DNA of 64,000 nucleotides from Prillingera fragicola (Eukaryota > Basidiomycota > Tremellomycetes > Trichosporonales > Trichosporonaceae). The stretch covers positions 124,001 through 188,000 of the forward strand of contig BEDY01000010.1 of assembly GCA_002335605.1 (NCBI GenBank), written 5' to 3'. Shown piece after piece: positions 34,081 through 45,895 of the stretch (position 1 is its first letter; each line of letters starts with the position of its first letter). The position numbers were made by a program, and so were the translations under genes. The notes beneath the pieces were generated by a model. That model was given only the letters and a program-made list of their open reading frames with translations. It did no database searches and was not told where the DNA came from.

Positions 34081-34993
34081 ATGCCTCGTACACGACGCAA
34101 CACAGGCTCCTCGAGCGAAGACAACAAGGCCCTCATCCCGCGCTCGAGATCAACCACGGTCGACGTAAAGCCTGAACGCCGTTCCACCCGCTCCATGTCG
34201 ACAGCTCTATCCATCGCCACCGACGACGTCCACCCAGACTTTACTACTGGTGATGTCACGATTAACTGCACAAAGCCTGGCGGGGGTACGGTGAGCTTTC
34301 GCGTCAACTCGAACATTCTCATCCTCTCGTCTTCCTTCTTCGCCCGCCAACTCGCCGACGCACCCGATGTGATCCACACCCAGGACTCGCCGGGGGACAT
34401 GCTCCTTCTTCTCCGGCTGCTACACGTCGGCTCGCCCCAGTTTGCCGGACGGGAAGAGCTCAAGCTTTCCGTAGTGCAGCTCACCACTGCCCTAGCACTG
34501 CTGCGGCGCTACAAATGTCCCAAGAACTTGACGGCCATGTTGATCACGATCGCACAGCACAGCGCCGCAGACCTCGTATCCGAGCTCGGCTCAAAGCCAA
34601 CCAAGTTCAAGCTGTTTGCGCTTCTCAAGCTGGGCTTGGCCTTGCCCTGTGGCAAAATCTGGGATAAGGCCATTCGCCACGCACACCGTATACCGTTGCG
34701 CGGCGAGACAAAGCCGGGGGGAGCTTGGTCGCTGGTTCGTGATCCATATTCCTTGTCCACTAAGGACCGGGAGGAAGAGCCCATAGTCTGCCAGCTCTTG
34801 CTGCTGGTGGCTAGGGCGGCTACCAGTCAGTATCGCAACGAGCATGTCCCGTGGTCCAAACTAAGTGTGCAACCGCGTGATCCTTGTGAGTGTTTGGGAT
34901 TGTGGCGATTGTCTTGGCTGATGTTTGTCAGTCTCCGCATATTCCTCGACGAGCGTTCATTTTTCTTCCGAAAAGTGGCTGTATCTCGAGTAA
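34081..34993 (+). CDS. BTB/POZ-domain protein
   Basis: Two exons (intron 34886-34931) encode 288 residues. Residues 55-150 form a BTB fold: SDF-like opening (HPDFTTGDVTINC), FRVNSNILILSSSFFARQL (the helix where BTB proteins present the dimer face) and a long helical region after LLLLRLLHVGSP. The C-terminal half is helical with no Kelch or other repeat. BTB proteins act as scaffolds or Cullin-3 adaptors. The upstream ATG at 34003 would add 26 residues and is the first one after TATAAA, so it may be the true start. Retaining the intron would give a longer, unrelated tail, so the spliced form is preferred. Confidence 0.75.
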
Positions 34994-35369
34994 AAGAGAC
35001 TGGTCATGCATTGCTGTGTATTGCTCACGGTGTACAACGTGCCGAACAGCCCAGCGCCGGCTGTCTCTTTGGGACTCGGAGGAGCGCTGGTGAGGCTCTT
35101 CCCCCTGCTCCGTTTACCCCATGTCTGACCTTGAAGCTGTAGCTAGTAATGATGATCAATGTGGAAGAGCCTGTGATGCATCACCGAAAGGAGAGAAGAA
35201 ACGAAACGCCAATGTTGGTGGCGACAGGTCGGTCAGCGAGCACAAGCTGGTCTAGCAGCGGCTGGTGGAAGCCATAGCCGTGGCCGTAAATGTCTATCCA
35301 TCGTACAAAATACACATAACCATACAGCTACAAGCTAGATACGTACAACTCGTCCCCGCCACACGACAT
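34994..35369. other. Convergent intergenic region
   Basis: It holds the 3' ends of the BTB gene and the zinc-cluster factor. No gene recognised. Confidence 0.55.
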
Positions 35370-38068
35370 CTAGACAAACAAATTCCTCCCCAGCGCACTC
35401 ATAGCCTCGCGCCACGGCGCGATCCCATTCTCATAACTCCCATTCCTGTCCAGCACCTCCCAGCAAAGGGTCAAGATTTCTTCTGATCCGCGATAGTTTT
35501 GGCCAAACGACATGGACAGCGCCACGCGGATCATGTGCGCTACGCCGTGTCGCTCGGCCTTGTCTAGATTGTAAATGGCCAGAATCTGCAGTGTCAGCCC
35601 ACTCGGTGCCAAGGGGACTCACAGTCAAAGCCCACTGAAACCCGCCCATGGCCACAGGCTCGCTATCCGCGACAAGCTCGAGCACCCTCCCCGTAGCGCC
35701 CGCGACGCGCCCATCACGCAGGTCGACGTTGAGCACCTCGGTCAGGAGCATGACCTTGAGTGCGCTGCGCATGACCTCGTTACCGCGCTGGATCCTGTCG
35801 CTCTTGCCGACCTCGCGGCATTTCTCGTCCCAATCCCACGCTTCCCCGAGGCGATGGAGGAGGCTTTCAGCTTCCTCCCTCACTTGGGCGCCTTTACGGC
35901 CGCGTTCTTCGCCACGCCGAATGAGGGCGGCGCGCTGCATGACTAAGCCGTTCACGTGGCCGAGCAGGCGGATGACGCGGCGCGAGAAACCCACAAACTT
36001 TTCTACCCAGTCTGGGCCCTCGGACGGAACAGAAAAGAGCGGGGCGGGGCGCGAGATAGAGCGAACCGTTGACGAGGTCGAGACACTGGTCGTGGATATA
36101 GGCGAGTTCATGAATGACAACGGCGACGAGGACGCGTTGCTACAGGACGCATTCGATGGCGAAGACGGGCGCGGCGTCTGCGTCGGGGTGATGCTTGGGC
36201 TGGTCGTCGTGGCCCCCGCACCGGCATCGAGAGGAGAGCAAGTAAACTGAATGGTAGAGTAGAGGGCAATCATGTCCCGCAGCGACGGGTAGAATGAAGA
36301 GGTCGTCGCCGTGGACAGCTCGAAAGCCGTCGAGGCGTCCATCTGGAGGTTGCCAGAGTCGAGCATGTCACCCATTGCACGCACGAAGAAGCCCATTCTG
36401 CCTGTCAGCGCGGTCACAGCACAAGAAAACTCACAGATACTCTTCAGTCTTCCACTGGTCCTCTGGGAAACGCACCTTGGCGCGTAGGATGGCATAGTTT
36501 GCCTTTTGGCGGTGTCGCGCTGCCTCGCTGCGCCAGTGCCACGTCTTGGTCGCGTCGGGCTCGACGTTGCCGCGGTGCACATAGGCAATGTACAGCAGGC
36601 ACATGTGGAGATACTCGCGTACGCTTGCGTTCACGTCGTCTTTGGCGCGGATATGCGAGCCAGTGTTGAGCGTCGAGAGGAGGCGCGGGAACAGCTGCGT
36701 AAAGATCCAGTTATGCTTTGGCGCGGTCGTCGAGACAATCTCGTTGCACCCCTCGCGCTCAAAGTACGAGACAATCGCGCGGTCCTCGGTCGTGGCGCTG
36801 AGCCCGGCCAGGGTCATGCCGCCGAGCACACCAGCGGGGCCGGTGGCGTTGAACAGCGAGGTCAGCATGGCGGGGTTGAGCTCGACGCCGGGGCCGACAT
36901 AGTCGTTGAACGCTGGGCGTGTAGTGGCGGGGGCGGTGACGACCCAGCCATTGGTGTTTGCGCTGGCGTCGGTGTCTGCTTCGTCGCCCTCGCTGCTGAT
37001 GGGAACGACAGAAGCACCAGGAAAGCCCATCCGTCCCATGTTCTCACGCCCGATGGAGGACATCCCTCCCATTGCCATCTCGTGACTCGGCATCGGGGGG
37101 ACAACGGCGCCAGCGACGGCCGCAGCTGTCGTGCCGAGGAACGAGGCCCAGTCCATACCCGGCGCCTGGGGCTGGGGCTGAGCAAGAGGCTGAAGCTGCG
37201 GCTGCCGAAGATGCGGAGGGGGAGGCGGCATGGACAGGTGCAGCGGTGGAGCAGCATGCTGTGGTGCCGGTGGAAGCTGGTGGGGATGGCGGTGCTCAAT
37301 ATGCTCAATCTTGACTGCCTGCTTGCCCCACTCGACACCCTTCATGTCGTTACTGGCTTCCCACTGCGGCGCTACCCACGCCGGGTCAGTGGGCTTGCTC
37401 CATACTGGCTGTGGCTGCAGCGTAGGAGCAGCTGGCAGAGGTAGAGGCGGGGGTACGAGAGAGCCTTGAGCTGCTTGCTGGGTCTGGATGAGTGGCGCCG
37501 CACCAGTTCCGGCACTGGCGTACGCTGCCTCGCGGCCTGCTACGCCTGCGCCGGCCCAGTACTCGACGTCGGCGGCACGTTCCCATAGGTCCTCCTTGTC
37601 CTTGCCGCGCTGCTTCTGGCCTGGAACGGGATAGTAGCATGGGCGGTCTGTCTCCCAGCAACGGAGGCAGGCGACCTTACGACCTCCGAACGCCGAAGGC
37701 GGTTGAGGACCCGCGAGGTTGGTCGATGGCGGAGGGGGCTGGACTATGCTGGGACCAGCAGCGATGCCTGGAGGGAGGGGGAACGTCGATCCTGGCGGTG
37801 GGTGGGACACTGCATTGAAGTTGGCTGGATCCAGGACGTCGTTGGGACCATACGGCAGCACTGGACCCTCTGGGCACTTTACACGCTGGACGCGGCATGC
37901 GCGACACCCCGTCGTGGTGCGGGTGTAGCGTTTACGCTTGCGTGGGGGCTTGTCGCTCACTGCGCTGCTGGTCGTAGGTGACATGTCGAGCTCGCTCGAG
38001 GGGAGCGGCCCTGGAGGCGGAGCTGGAGGACAGAAGCTGGCTAGGCCAAGTGGCGCGACGGCAGACAT
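35370..38068 (-). CDS. Zn2Cys6-type transcription factor with an expanded zinc loop
   Basis: Three exons (introns 36398-36434, 35586-35622) encode 874 residues. A basic run (RKRKRYTR) leads into C55-R-A-C58-x6-C65, the first half of a zinc cluster. The second half, C134-L-R-C137-x6-C144, comes only after 68 mostly Pro/Gly/Ser residues; in ordinary clusters this loop has 5-12. The middle is rich in Pro, Gln and His, and the last 400 residues are helical and regulator-like. An unrecognised intron in the loop was considered, but no donor/acceptor pair that keeps the frame was found. The start is the first true ATG. Target genes unknown. Confidence 0.82.
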
Positions 38069-39670
38069 TGCAGTGGCTATCGCTTGTCGTTTCGATGAGT
38101 TAATGTTCAAAGAGATGGTGGACGGCTGTCGCTAGTGAAATGTATATGGCCACAACGCCTGTCGCTTGAGGGATGCTGGCACTCGCTTGATGCGTGCCCA
38201 AGAACAATAGTTGAGAAGCCACAGAGCAGGGGCGAGGGGGGATGTGGTCGCTGTTCCGTCGCAGCTGTGGTAGTGTGTGGGGAATGCTGCGCTGCCGAGC
38301 TTTGTGCGTGGAGTGGGACGTGGGAGTTGTGTCTGTATCTCAAACGAGGGTGACGACTGCGCGTGGTCGCAGTGAGACGACGATAAGAAGCGACACACCA
38401 GTCACTGTCCTCTGTCTGCGCCTCCAACAAGAGTTGCAACAGACTCGACTTTTCCAAGATCTAAGACTCGCTCACCTCGTGCGCGCCCCTGCCTGCACTC
38501 GGCCCAGCCTCGGACAGTCAGCCGAGCTAGACCGGCCCGCGAGATTGCAATCTCGAGAGCGCAGGGTTGCGCGCGCGTGTCTCCGCTCTCAGCCCCTCCG
38601 CGTTCGCGTTCGGGCAAGCTGTCGCCCGTTGCCTGGCTTCGAGTTGCCGAAACTTGGCTCTGGATACCCGAGCCGACGGGGTTGGCGAGCTGTTTTGGTC
38701 TTTGTGGGGAGGTATGGAGCAGGGGGATGGCGTGGCGTGGCCGTTAATCTGTGTTGGCGCAAGCCACCAGGGAAAGAACGCGGGTGAAGCCGCTGGGGAG
38801 AGGTGTTGTGGCGTGTGATGCTGGGAGCTGAGAGGTTTAGGGCTGTTGTGTGGTGGAGAGGTGAAATTGTGTGATTGAGGAGGTCTCGTGTGTGAGAGAG
38901 CGGAGATAGGGCGACGTTGGGCGAGAGAGTGTGAACGAGTAGAGAATAATGATTGAGGTAATGAGACATGCGGTAGTCACTCTCCGACGTTAACCGCAAT
39001 GTCCCGGCTGTTGTGACCAGATCGCTCACTGCCGTCTACAATCGTCCCTCTGCAGACTGAGCCGCACACAATCAACCCTGCTCACGGCAGAGTACGTATT
39101 GTGCATGCTACCTGGCCCTAGCAGTAGCAGCAGAAGAAGAGAGCAGCGACAGATGAGGTGAGCCCCGCAGCCTAGATGGGTGCAATGGTGCCTGGACGGA
39201 GGGTTTTAATTATTACTACTTTAAGGATCTGCAGCTGCACCCACTTTGCTGGAATCAACCACCCCCATGCCGTCAGAACAGAGCCTGTCAGTGAGCACAT
39301 GGTGGTCCCCTGTTGTCCAGTACGTTGCCCAATAGCTCAGACACTGGACATGCTGGACAACGTCACAGTCTCTCATGCAATTGGGGACACGCACGCAGAT
39401 CTAGACCACCACACGTTGCCCGGACCCGTGTGCACATCTCAGGCGTGGTTATGGTGTGGCGTCTACGTCGACCTGACTGTCGGACCGGTGGGCCGGTGCT
39501 CGTGAGCAAACCCGTGGACCCGTCGTTCATAAGAAATATAGAGCAGGCGGGCTAGGATGTGCTGAACGCGGTCAAAAGCTCAAGAGTGTGGTCTAGGCAA
39601 TGATCAAGAAATTGCAATTTAATTCCTATATTATTATTCTTAGCATGAGCAAAGGGCACCTGTGCACAGG
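38069..39670. other. Long intergenic region, no gene supported
   Basis: The 5' side of the zinc-cluster factor and the 3' side of the next MFS gene. Frames inside lack domains. An AT-rich patch at 39610-39645, unusual in this GC-rich window, probably marks the 3' end of the MFS transcript. Confidence 0.5.
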
Positions 39671-41617
39671 CTAGTGCGGCATGACTCCCTCCTCGACATA
39701 TCGCCAATAGCGGGCCCTCCCCAAACGGCGCCAGCTCTTGCCATACTTGAGCACGACCAGGAAAGACGCGTAAACGGCCATGCCAACCATGGCAGCAGTG
39801 ACAAACGTGTTTTGGAACCCCATAGCGTCGACCCAGGGTGTGATACCGTACCCGATCGCAAACGACAATGTGTTCTGCGGCGTCAACATAGCTAGTTACA
39901 AGGCAAACTCACGCGAATAAGCATGACAGTAATCATGACCTCCCCACTGAGATCCTTGTAGCTGTCGAGCGCATAGTTGATAGCAAAAGCCCCACCACTG
40001 GCACTCGTAAACGCCACCAGCGAGCCGCCAACAACAAGCCCCATCCAGTGCACCCTATGCGCGGCACCGACGCCCCACAGCACAAGTCCAGCAGGCAACA
40101 CGACAGCATTCAGCGCAAGCAACCACAGCCGATCCTCGGGCTCGCGCACCCCCTGCTTCCTGGCTGCGCGGGAGAGACTAAACTTGTCGGCGGCCCAGCC
40201 GCTCCACCCCGCTGCGAGGAGGGCGCCGGCCGTGGGGCCCAGGTAGGTTAGGCCGACGGCGCCGGAGCGGAAGCCGTAGATGGTGGAAAAGATTAGAGAG
40301 GAGGTGGCGTTAAGGACGTTGAACCAGATTAGGGCCGAGCCGTACAGGAATCCAGACCTTGTTGTCAGTGTTGTTTCGTCTGCGAGAAATGTGATAGGGA
40401 GGGGCTTACCAGACAATGACGGGGAAGCGGAGCAGAAGCAGAGGGCGGTAGACCATGACGCCGAGGGTGTGAAGGGAGGTGTACTGTTTATTGAACATGG
40501 CGAGCTTGTGGAAGAATGGCGTGGGCGTGCCGGTCAGTTGAGTGTCCGTCGTCAGCGTCGGCGCGGCAGAGAGAGTGTGTGCTGGCTCCAGAGTCGGATA
40601 GGTGGAGTTTGGTGTAGCGGACATGGACATCTTGAGCTCGTCCTTAGTCTCGTCTAACGGGGTCGTGGCCTCGGCCGACTGGTGCTCGCTGTCGTGCCGG
40701 CTCGGAGTCGGTGCATGTTTATCGCCCAACTCGGTCGTGCCGCGATTATAGTTTGTCTCTTCGAGGAAGCAGAACAGGAGAACAATACCGACGGCCAGCT
40801 GGATGGCGCTGACCCAGAATACCCACTTGTACCCACACAGCTGGTTGACATACTGCGTGTCAGCCCCAGATCCAACGCCGAGCACGTACACCAGCCCAAA
40901 TGGGGGCCACAAAGTTGGAGGTAAACAGCACCATACCGTATGCGCCAATGTAGAAGCCGCGCTCGTGGGCGTAGAACACATCTGCGATGGATACTTCTAC
41001 TAGCATTTCGATGGGAGAGGCAAAGAAGCCTTGGAGGAGCTTGTTGGCTAGCCATTGGGGTTTGGTCGTAATGTAGCCCATCCATACTACTGTGCCCTCC
41101 CCGTCAGCTCGCCCAGGAGGTGTGGGGGTACTCACAAGGTGTGCGAGAGACGACACAATGTACATGCCCCGTTTGCCGCAGGTCATTGCGAGGGGCTGGG
41201 TGATGAGTCCACCCCATCCGAGAAGAAGAAACACTGCGCCGCAGTCAGCAAAACGCCACTTCCCTCACCGAGTCCACCTCGCCTTCTGACAGATCTCATC
41301 CTGGTTGCGAGATCCATCCTGGCCTCACAGGCCCAGGGGGAGCACAAGATGGACTCACTGTATCCAGTACCTTCGTTGAGGGTACTCAGCTCCAACCCCG
41401 TGCTCTCCGCCAAAGGAGCCAGGACAGAGTACAGACTAGCACTGGCAATGCCCGTGGTCATGGTGTACACCACCAGCATGGCCACGTGCACCTTCTTGCG
41501 TGTCCCCGTCCAGCGCAGGGGATCATTGATGTCGTTGGAGGGGCGAGGGGAGAGGATGATGTTGTTTTGGGAGAGGAGGAGGACCGAGCCTGGGATGGGC
41601 AGATTGGTGTCGTTCAT
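39671..41617 (-). CDS. MFS permease, DHA1-like
   Basis: Six exons (introns 41234-41358, 41097-41135, 40853-40889, 40358-40409, 39875-39912) encode 551 residues. NDPLRWTGTRKKVHVAML, LNEGTGYMFLLLGWGGL across the first splice, and FVAPIWAGYVNQLCGYKWVF are typical of fungal DHA1-type permeases. A hydrophilic loop of about 110 residues separates two halves of six segments each. Family members export drugs or carry small metabolites; no substrate can be named. The first intron (125 nt) is long for this window but needed to recover the family sequence. Confidence 0.88.
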
Positions 41618-42092
41618 GGCGTCGTAGCGTGGTTGGCGGTTCGCGGTTGTCGCTGGCGGGTATCGGTTGTCGTGAGTGAGGTGCAGAAGACTATGTGGGC
41701 AGAAGACAATGTCGAGAGGCAGAATGAACGTGAGGGGGTCAATCCCTTTGTGCTAAATTTATGTGCTCGATGTACGTTTCTCATGCTCTCACGAATGTCA
41801 GTCTTGTCCTTGTGTGTCGTTGCAAGTAGGACTCACGTCTACAAGGTGTGACACGCCGACTCTCCGTTTGCATCTCGGCATACACAAACCTTTGAGTGTA
41901 CATTGTGTATGGAACATTGTCGGTCTCTACCTAACGTGGTGGCTGCAACTTGCAGCGAGGGTGAGCTTGCCGCAGCCAAGGCCAGCATTCTAACTGATAT
42001 GTGCTCTCCCAGCTTGATCCACGACCAGCCAGCCCAAGCGACCTTCGCTATCATGATCGAATGCATAAGCCTAACAACCCCAGCCCCAGCCA
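41618..42092. other. Intergenic sequence, no gene supported
   Basis: The promoter of the MFS gene and the 3' end of the sulfatase gene. It contains one CTCACGAATGTCAGTC (near 41790) that resembles the TCACGAAT repeats at 44.7-45.1 kb. Confidence 0.5.
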
Positions 42093-43806
42093 TTACATAT
42101 TATGCGCACCAGCCTTTGCCGCAATGCCCTTTCCACCAGGATACAACCCGCGCAACACCTCGGCACCCACACCAACAGGGTGTGCGGGCTCGTCCCCAAT
42201 CTCCTCCATCTTGCCCTCGAGCAACCTGACCATCCGTTCCCGCACGCCCGCGACCTCCTTGCCCTCGGATCCCCAGAGGTTGAACAGCTCGAGCGGGTCC
42301 TCCTGGCAGTCGAACAGCTCCCACTCCTTCTCCGAGTCGGCGGGGCCTGTGCCGGGCAAGCCCATGCCGTCGTTGTACCAGAAGATGATCTTGTATCGTG
42401 CGTCACGCACGCCATAGTGCGCGTAGGCATTGTGGTTCTCGTCGGCGTGCATCCAGTAGCGGTGGTAGGCGACCGCGTCGGCTGTCTGCCACTTTTCGCC
42501 CTTGAGCGACGGCAAGAACGACTCGCCCTGCATGTACGTTGGGACCTTGAGGCCAGCGTATTTGAGCCACGTGGGGGCAAAGTCGACGTTGGAGACAATG
42601 TCGTTGCACACTGACCCGGCGGGGATGAGGCCTGGACACTTGATGAGGAGGGGCATTTGGAAGGACTCTTCGTAGATGAACCGCTTATCAAACCAGCCAT
42701 GCTCTCTGTCTTTGTCAGCACGGTGTGTGGTGGCCGAAACTTACCCCAGGAAGAAGCCCTGGTCGGACGTGTAGAGCACCATGGTGTTGTCGCTCAAGCC
42801 CTGCTCGTCGAGATAGTCGAGCAGCCTGCCCACGTTGTCGTCGATGGACTGCACAGTCCGGAGGTATCGCTGCATGTATCGCTGGTACTTGAACCTGCCG
42901 AGCTCCTCCTGCGTCTTGAAGGTGTACTTGTCGCCCGTCTCCTTGTCAATCAAGGGGCGCATAGAGGTGACATCCTCGGGGAAGGGAATCTTGCGATCCG
43001 GGTGGCCGGGCATGACACGCTCACCGACCTCGTCGCCTCCATCTGGCTGCGCAAGACCCAGGTCAAAGTAGGTAAGATCCATCGTGACCTTCATCTTTGC
43101 CACCGCGGCGGCCTTTGCCCGATTCTTGTAATCGTCACTAAACGTGTCAGGCAGCTTGATCTCCTCCTGGTAGAGGTCGCGGTGCTTGGGATCACACTCC
43201 CAGGACCTGTGCGGCGCCTTGTGGTGGACCTGCATGAAGAACGGCTTGGACTGGTCGCGCTCGGCAATAAACTTGATGGCCTTGTCCGTGATAATGTCCG
43301 TAGCGTAGCCCTTTTCCTCGTGCTCGCCGTCGGGCCCGATAAACAAGGGGTCAAAGTACTGGCCCTGGCCAGGGACGACCTCCCAGTAGTCGAACCCGGA
43401 TGGCTCGTGCTGCTTGCCCTCGCCCAGGTGCCATTTGCCCACCATGCCAGTCTGGTAGCCGCCGTGCGCGCGGAGCTGTTTGGCGACATTGGGCAAGGCT
43501 TTGTCAATCTTGGAATCCAGCGTGTGCACCAGGTTGGTGTGGTTGTGTGTCCCAGTCAGGATGGTCGCGCGGGACGGTGTGCAGATCGAGTTGGTGACGT
43601 AGCAGTGGTTGAAGAGCATGCCGTCCTTCGCGATGCGGTCGAGGTTGGGTGTGCTGTTGATGCCAGCGCCGTATGCTGAGATGGACTTTGCGGCGTGGTC
43701 ATCCCTTGTCGTCAGCTGAGCACAGGACACGGAGGGCTCACGACATGATGAAAACAATGTTGGGCCGCTTGGGTGCCATTGGAGGCGACTCGAGTGGGAC
43801 AGTCAT
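42093..43806 (-). CDS. Type I sulfatase (arylsulfatase/choline-sulfatase superfamily)
   Basis: Three exons (introns 43705-43741, 42706-42744) encode 545 residues. RPNIVFIMSDDHA gives the metal-binding Asp pair (D23, D24). C63-T-P-S-R67 is the formylglycine signature, the Cys form that needs a formylglycine-generating enzyme. MVGKWHLGE and MVLYTSDQGFFLGEHGW are the other two family blocks, the latter with the distal metal ligands. No signal peptide is visible, so a cytosolic enzyme that releases sulfate from an imported ester is likely. Substrate unknown. It is divergent from the sugar permease over a long shared upstream region. Confidence 0.95.
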
Positions 43807-45895
43807 GGCTAGAGTTGTGAAAGGAGAAGGATGGGTGTGAAACGACATTTTCCCGCTGGAGCAAGCGAACTATCTATGGAATCCAACAGCGCGGCTGCGT
43901 CGGTCACCGCCGCCGTCATCGCCGTTGGGAATGCTGCGTTGGAGCGCGCTACCGCTCGATACGTCGCCCCGGCGATCGGACCGGTCGGTCCCTCCTCGCT
44001 ATTCCAGGTTGGGTGGCCGGATAGAAGCAGGTTCCGGGATAGGTCCGGTTGTCGGCGTCTCCAGGGTCACTGTGCAGGTGTGCAGGGTGATGTTGACGAG
44101 ATGTTGGTCGTGTATGACGTGCAGATGATGGAATGGAGAAGTGCAGAGACACCGAAGAGGCCGAGGATGTTGTGAAATCGTACTCTCGACAAAAGGTGGA
44201 GGTCGATCACGTGTTGTGGCTCTCGTCAGCATTCCTCATATTGTCAGATGCCCATCGCTGCGCAGCTAGTGTCATGCATGCGTCCTCACTGGGACATGTG
44301 TATGGAGCCATGGTCTCGTGCATGGCCAACACGGTCGGCTGTCGGTCCCGTCGCACCTAGCCGGAGAGCGATGCGACGGACGGACCACTGCAGGATCAGT
44401 GTATCTCCCCATATCCGCGCTATCACGGGTCAGTCGGCTGGCCCCTGGTGCGACTGCTCCGCGTCTTGATACGGTGCCTCGACCTTGGGGGACATGCAGG
44501 GGTGTTCTTGGAATGTATTTGGAAGCGGCTGGAGCGCCGGGAGGTGTATGACGCGGTGATGCCGCGGTGACAGCCGAAGACAGAACGGCTGTGGAGGTTG
44601 TGGAGGTGGCGGAGTAGTCCGCGACTGTTGTGGGACCTGTGCGTGGTGTGTCTCTATCAACTGGATGGCAGCTTCACGAATGTTTAGTAGGTATGTCACG
44701 AATAATGAAGAGCTGATACCGTTGCATCACGGCGAGGACGGCGAAGTAGACACAAGCAAGTGCATGTCCGATACGAAGTCTCTGACCGGTGTTGTCGCCG
44801 ACCACAGTACTGGTGTGGACGCCGATATCTTCATAGCTCAACTCCTGGAGCGTACATTTCACGAATATAGACACTTGTATTCACGAATGTCAGTCAACAG
44901 ATAGTCCGCCGACCTCGAAGCGACGGCGACGACGGCCGCAGCTGTCCGGGCCGCCGCCTCGCCAAAGAGTGCCACAACGCCCCGCCGAACGGAAACCTCG
45001 CCGTTTGATGAGCCCCACAAGTAGGCGGAGCTCCATCCTCTTATCACCTGAACACAATGATGCCGAATATCGTCTTCTGTGTCACGAATGGTGTGTGTGG
45101 GCATTTGCCTTGATGCGTACAGCTTGCAGGTCAGGTCCGGTGGTGGCAAATCCTCGGACATCGTTGACATGTGGTGGGATCTCATTCCTAGCCGGTGCGA
45201 CTGGACCGGCTTGCTGTAGTATCTATCTGGAATAGGTATGACCGGAAGAGACGCCGTGGTGCAGTCAGACATGGCATGTGTGGTAGCAGTAGTTGTGGGA
45301 GTGTCAACACTTGGCCCGAAGTTGGTTTACGCCCGCGGCTCACTCAGGGCAGGGCGCATTCTTTATTAACGGAAGCAATCGTGTATACACTGTCGATCAC
45401 TTCCACTTCTAATGCAACCATTAGAATTGTGGGAGTTGTCCACTCTGTTCATGGCCCACGATCGCGCAATTCCAGAACAGACGTTCATCGGTCCCGTCGC
45501 TCCGTCGCTCCCTGCCCGGTCCCAACTTCAACACTCTTGCACATGTAACCAACCACTGTCCATTGTCCGTCTGTCCACCACGTCGGCGAGTTCGGCTCGC
45601 GCACAAAGGAAACACACGCCCCATGACTCGCCATCACGCCAAACACATCGGTGCTCACTCTATCGCACGCGACGCGGAGGCCCAAGGACCCCGCTGAGCT
45701 CGTATCCGCTCCACCCGCGACGCTTATCCTCGGCTCGGGTTTCTGTTTACATACATAAGCGGGGACGTCATTATCTTTCTGGGTGTCTCACCACGCCCCC
45801 CCTCGCTATTCTAGCCTCTGGACACTAGAGCACCTACAACCACCACACTTTTGTTGTTGGCCACCGGCCCCGCTCCACAACCTTTTCACCAAACC
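43807..45895. promoter_or_regulatory. 2.1-kb shared upstream region of the sulfatase and sugar permease genes
   Basis: No supported gene, despite a minus-strand frame at 44859-45272 of about 137 codons without known domain. Five copies of TCACGAAT lie within 420 bp (listed separately). The last 130 bases before the permease ATG are C/T/A-rich leader sequence. Confidence 0.5.
44674..45089 (+). repeat. Five TCACGAAT motifs, two pairs at 22-bp spacing
   Basis: Copies start at 44674, 44696, 44859, 44881 and 45082, all in the same orientation. The first two and the next two are each exactly 22 bp apart, start to start. That is two helical turns and suggests paired protein-binding sites. The identity of any binding protein is unknown. 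Confidence 0.75.
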
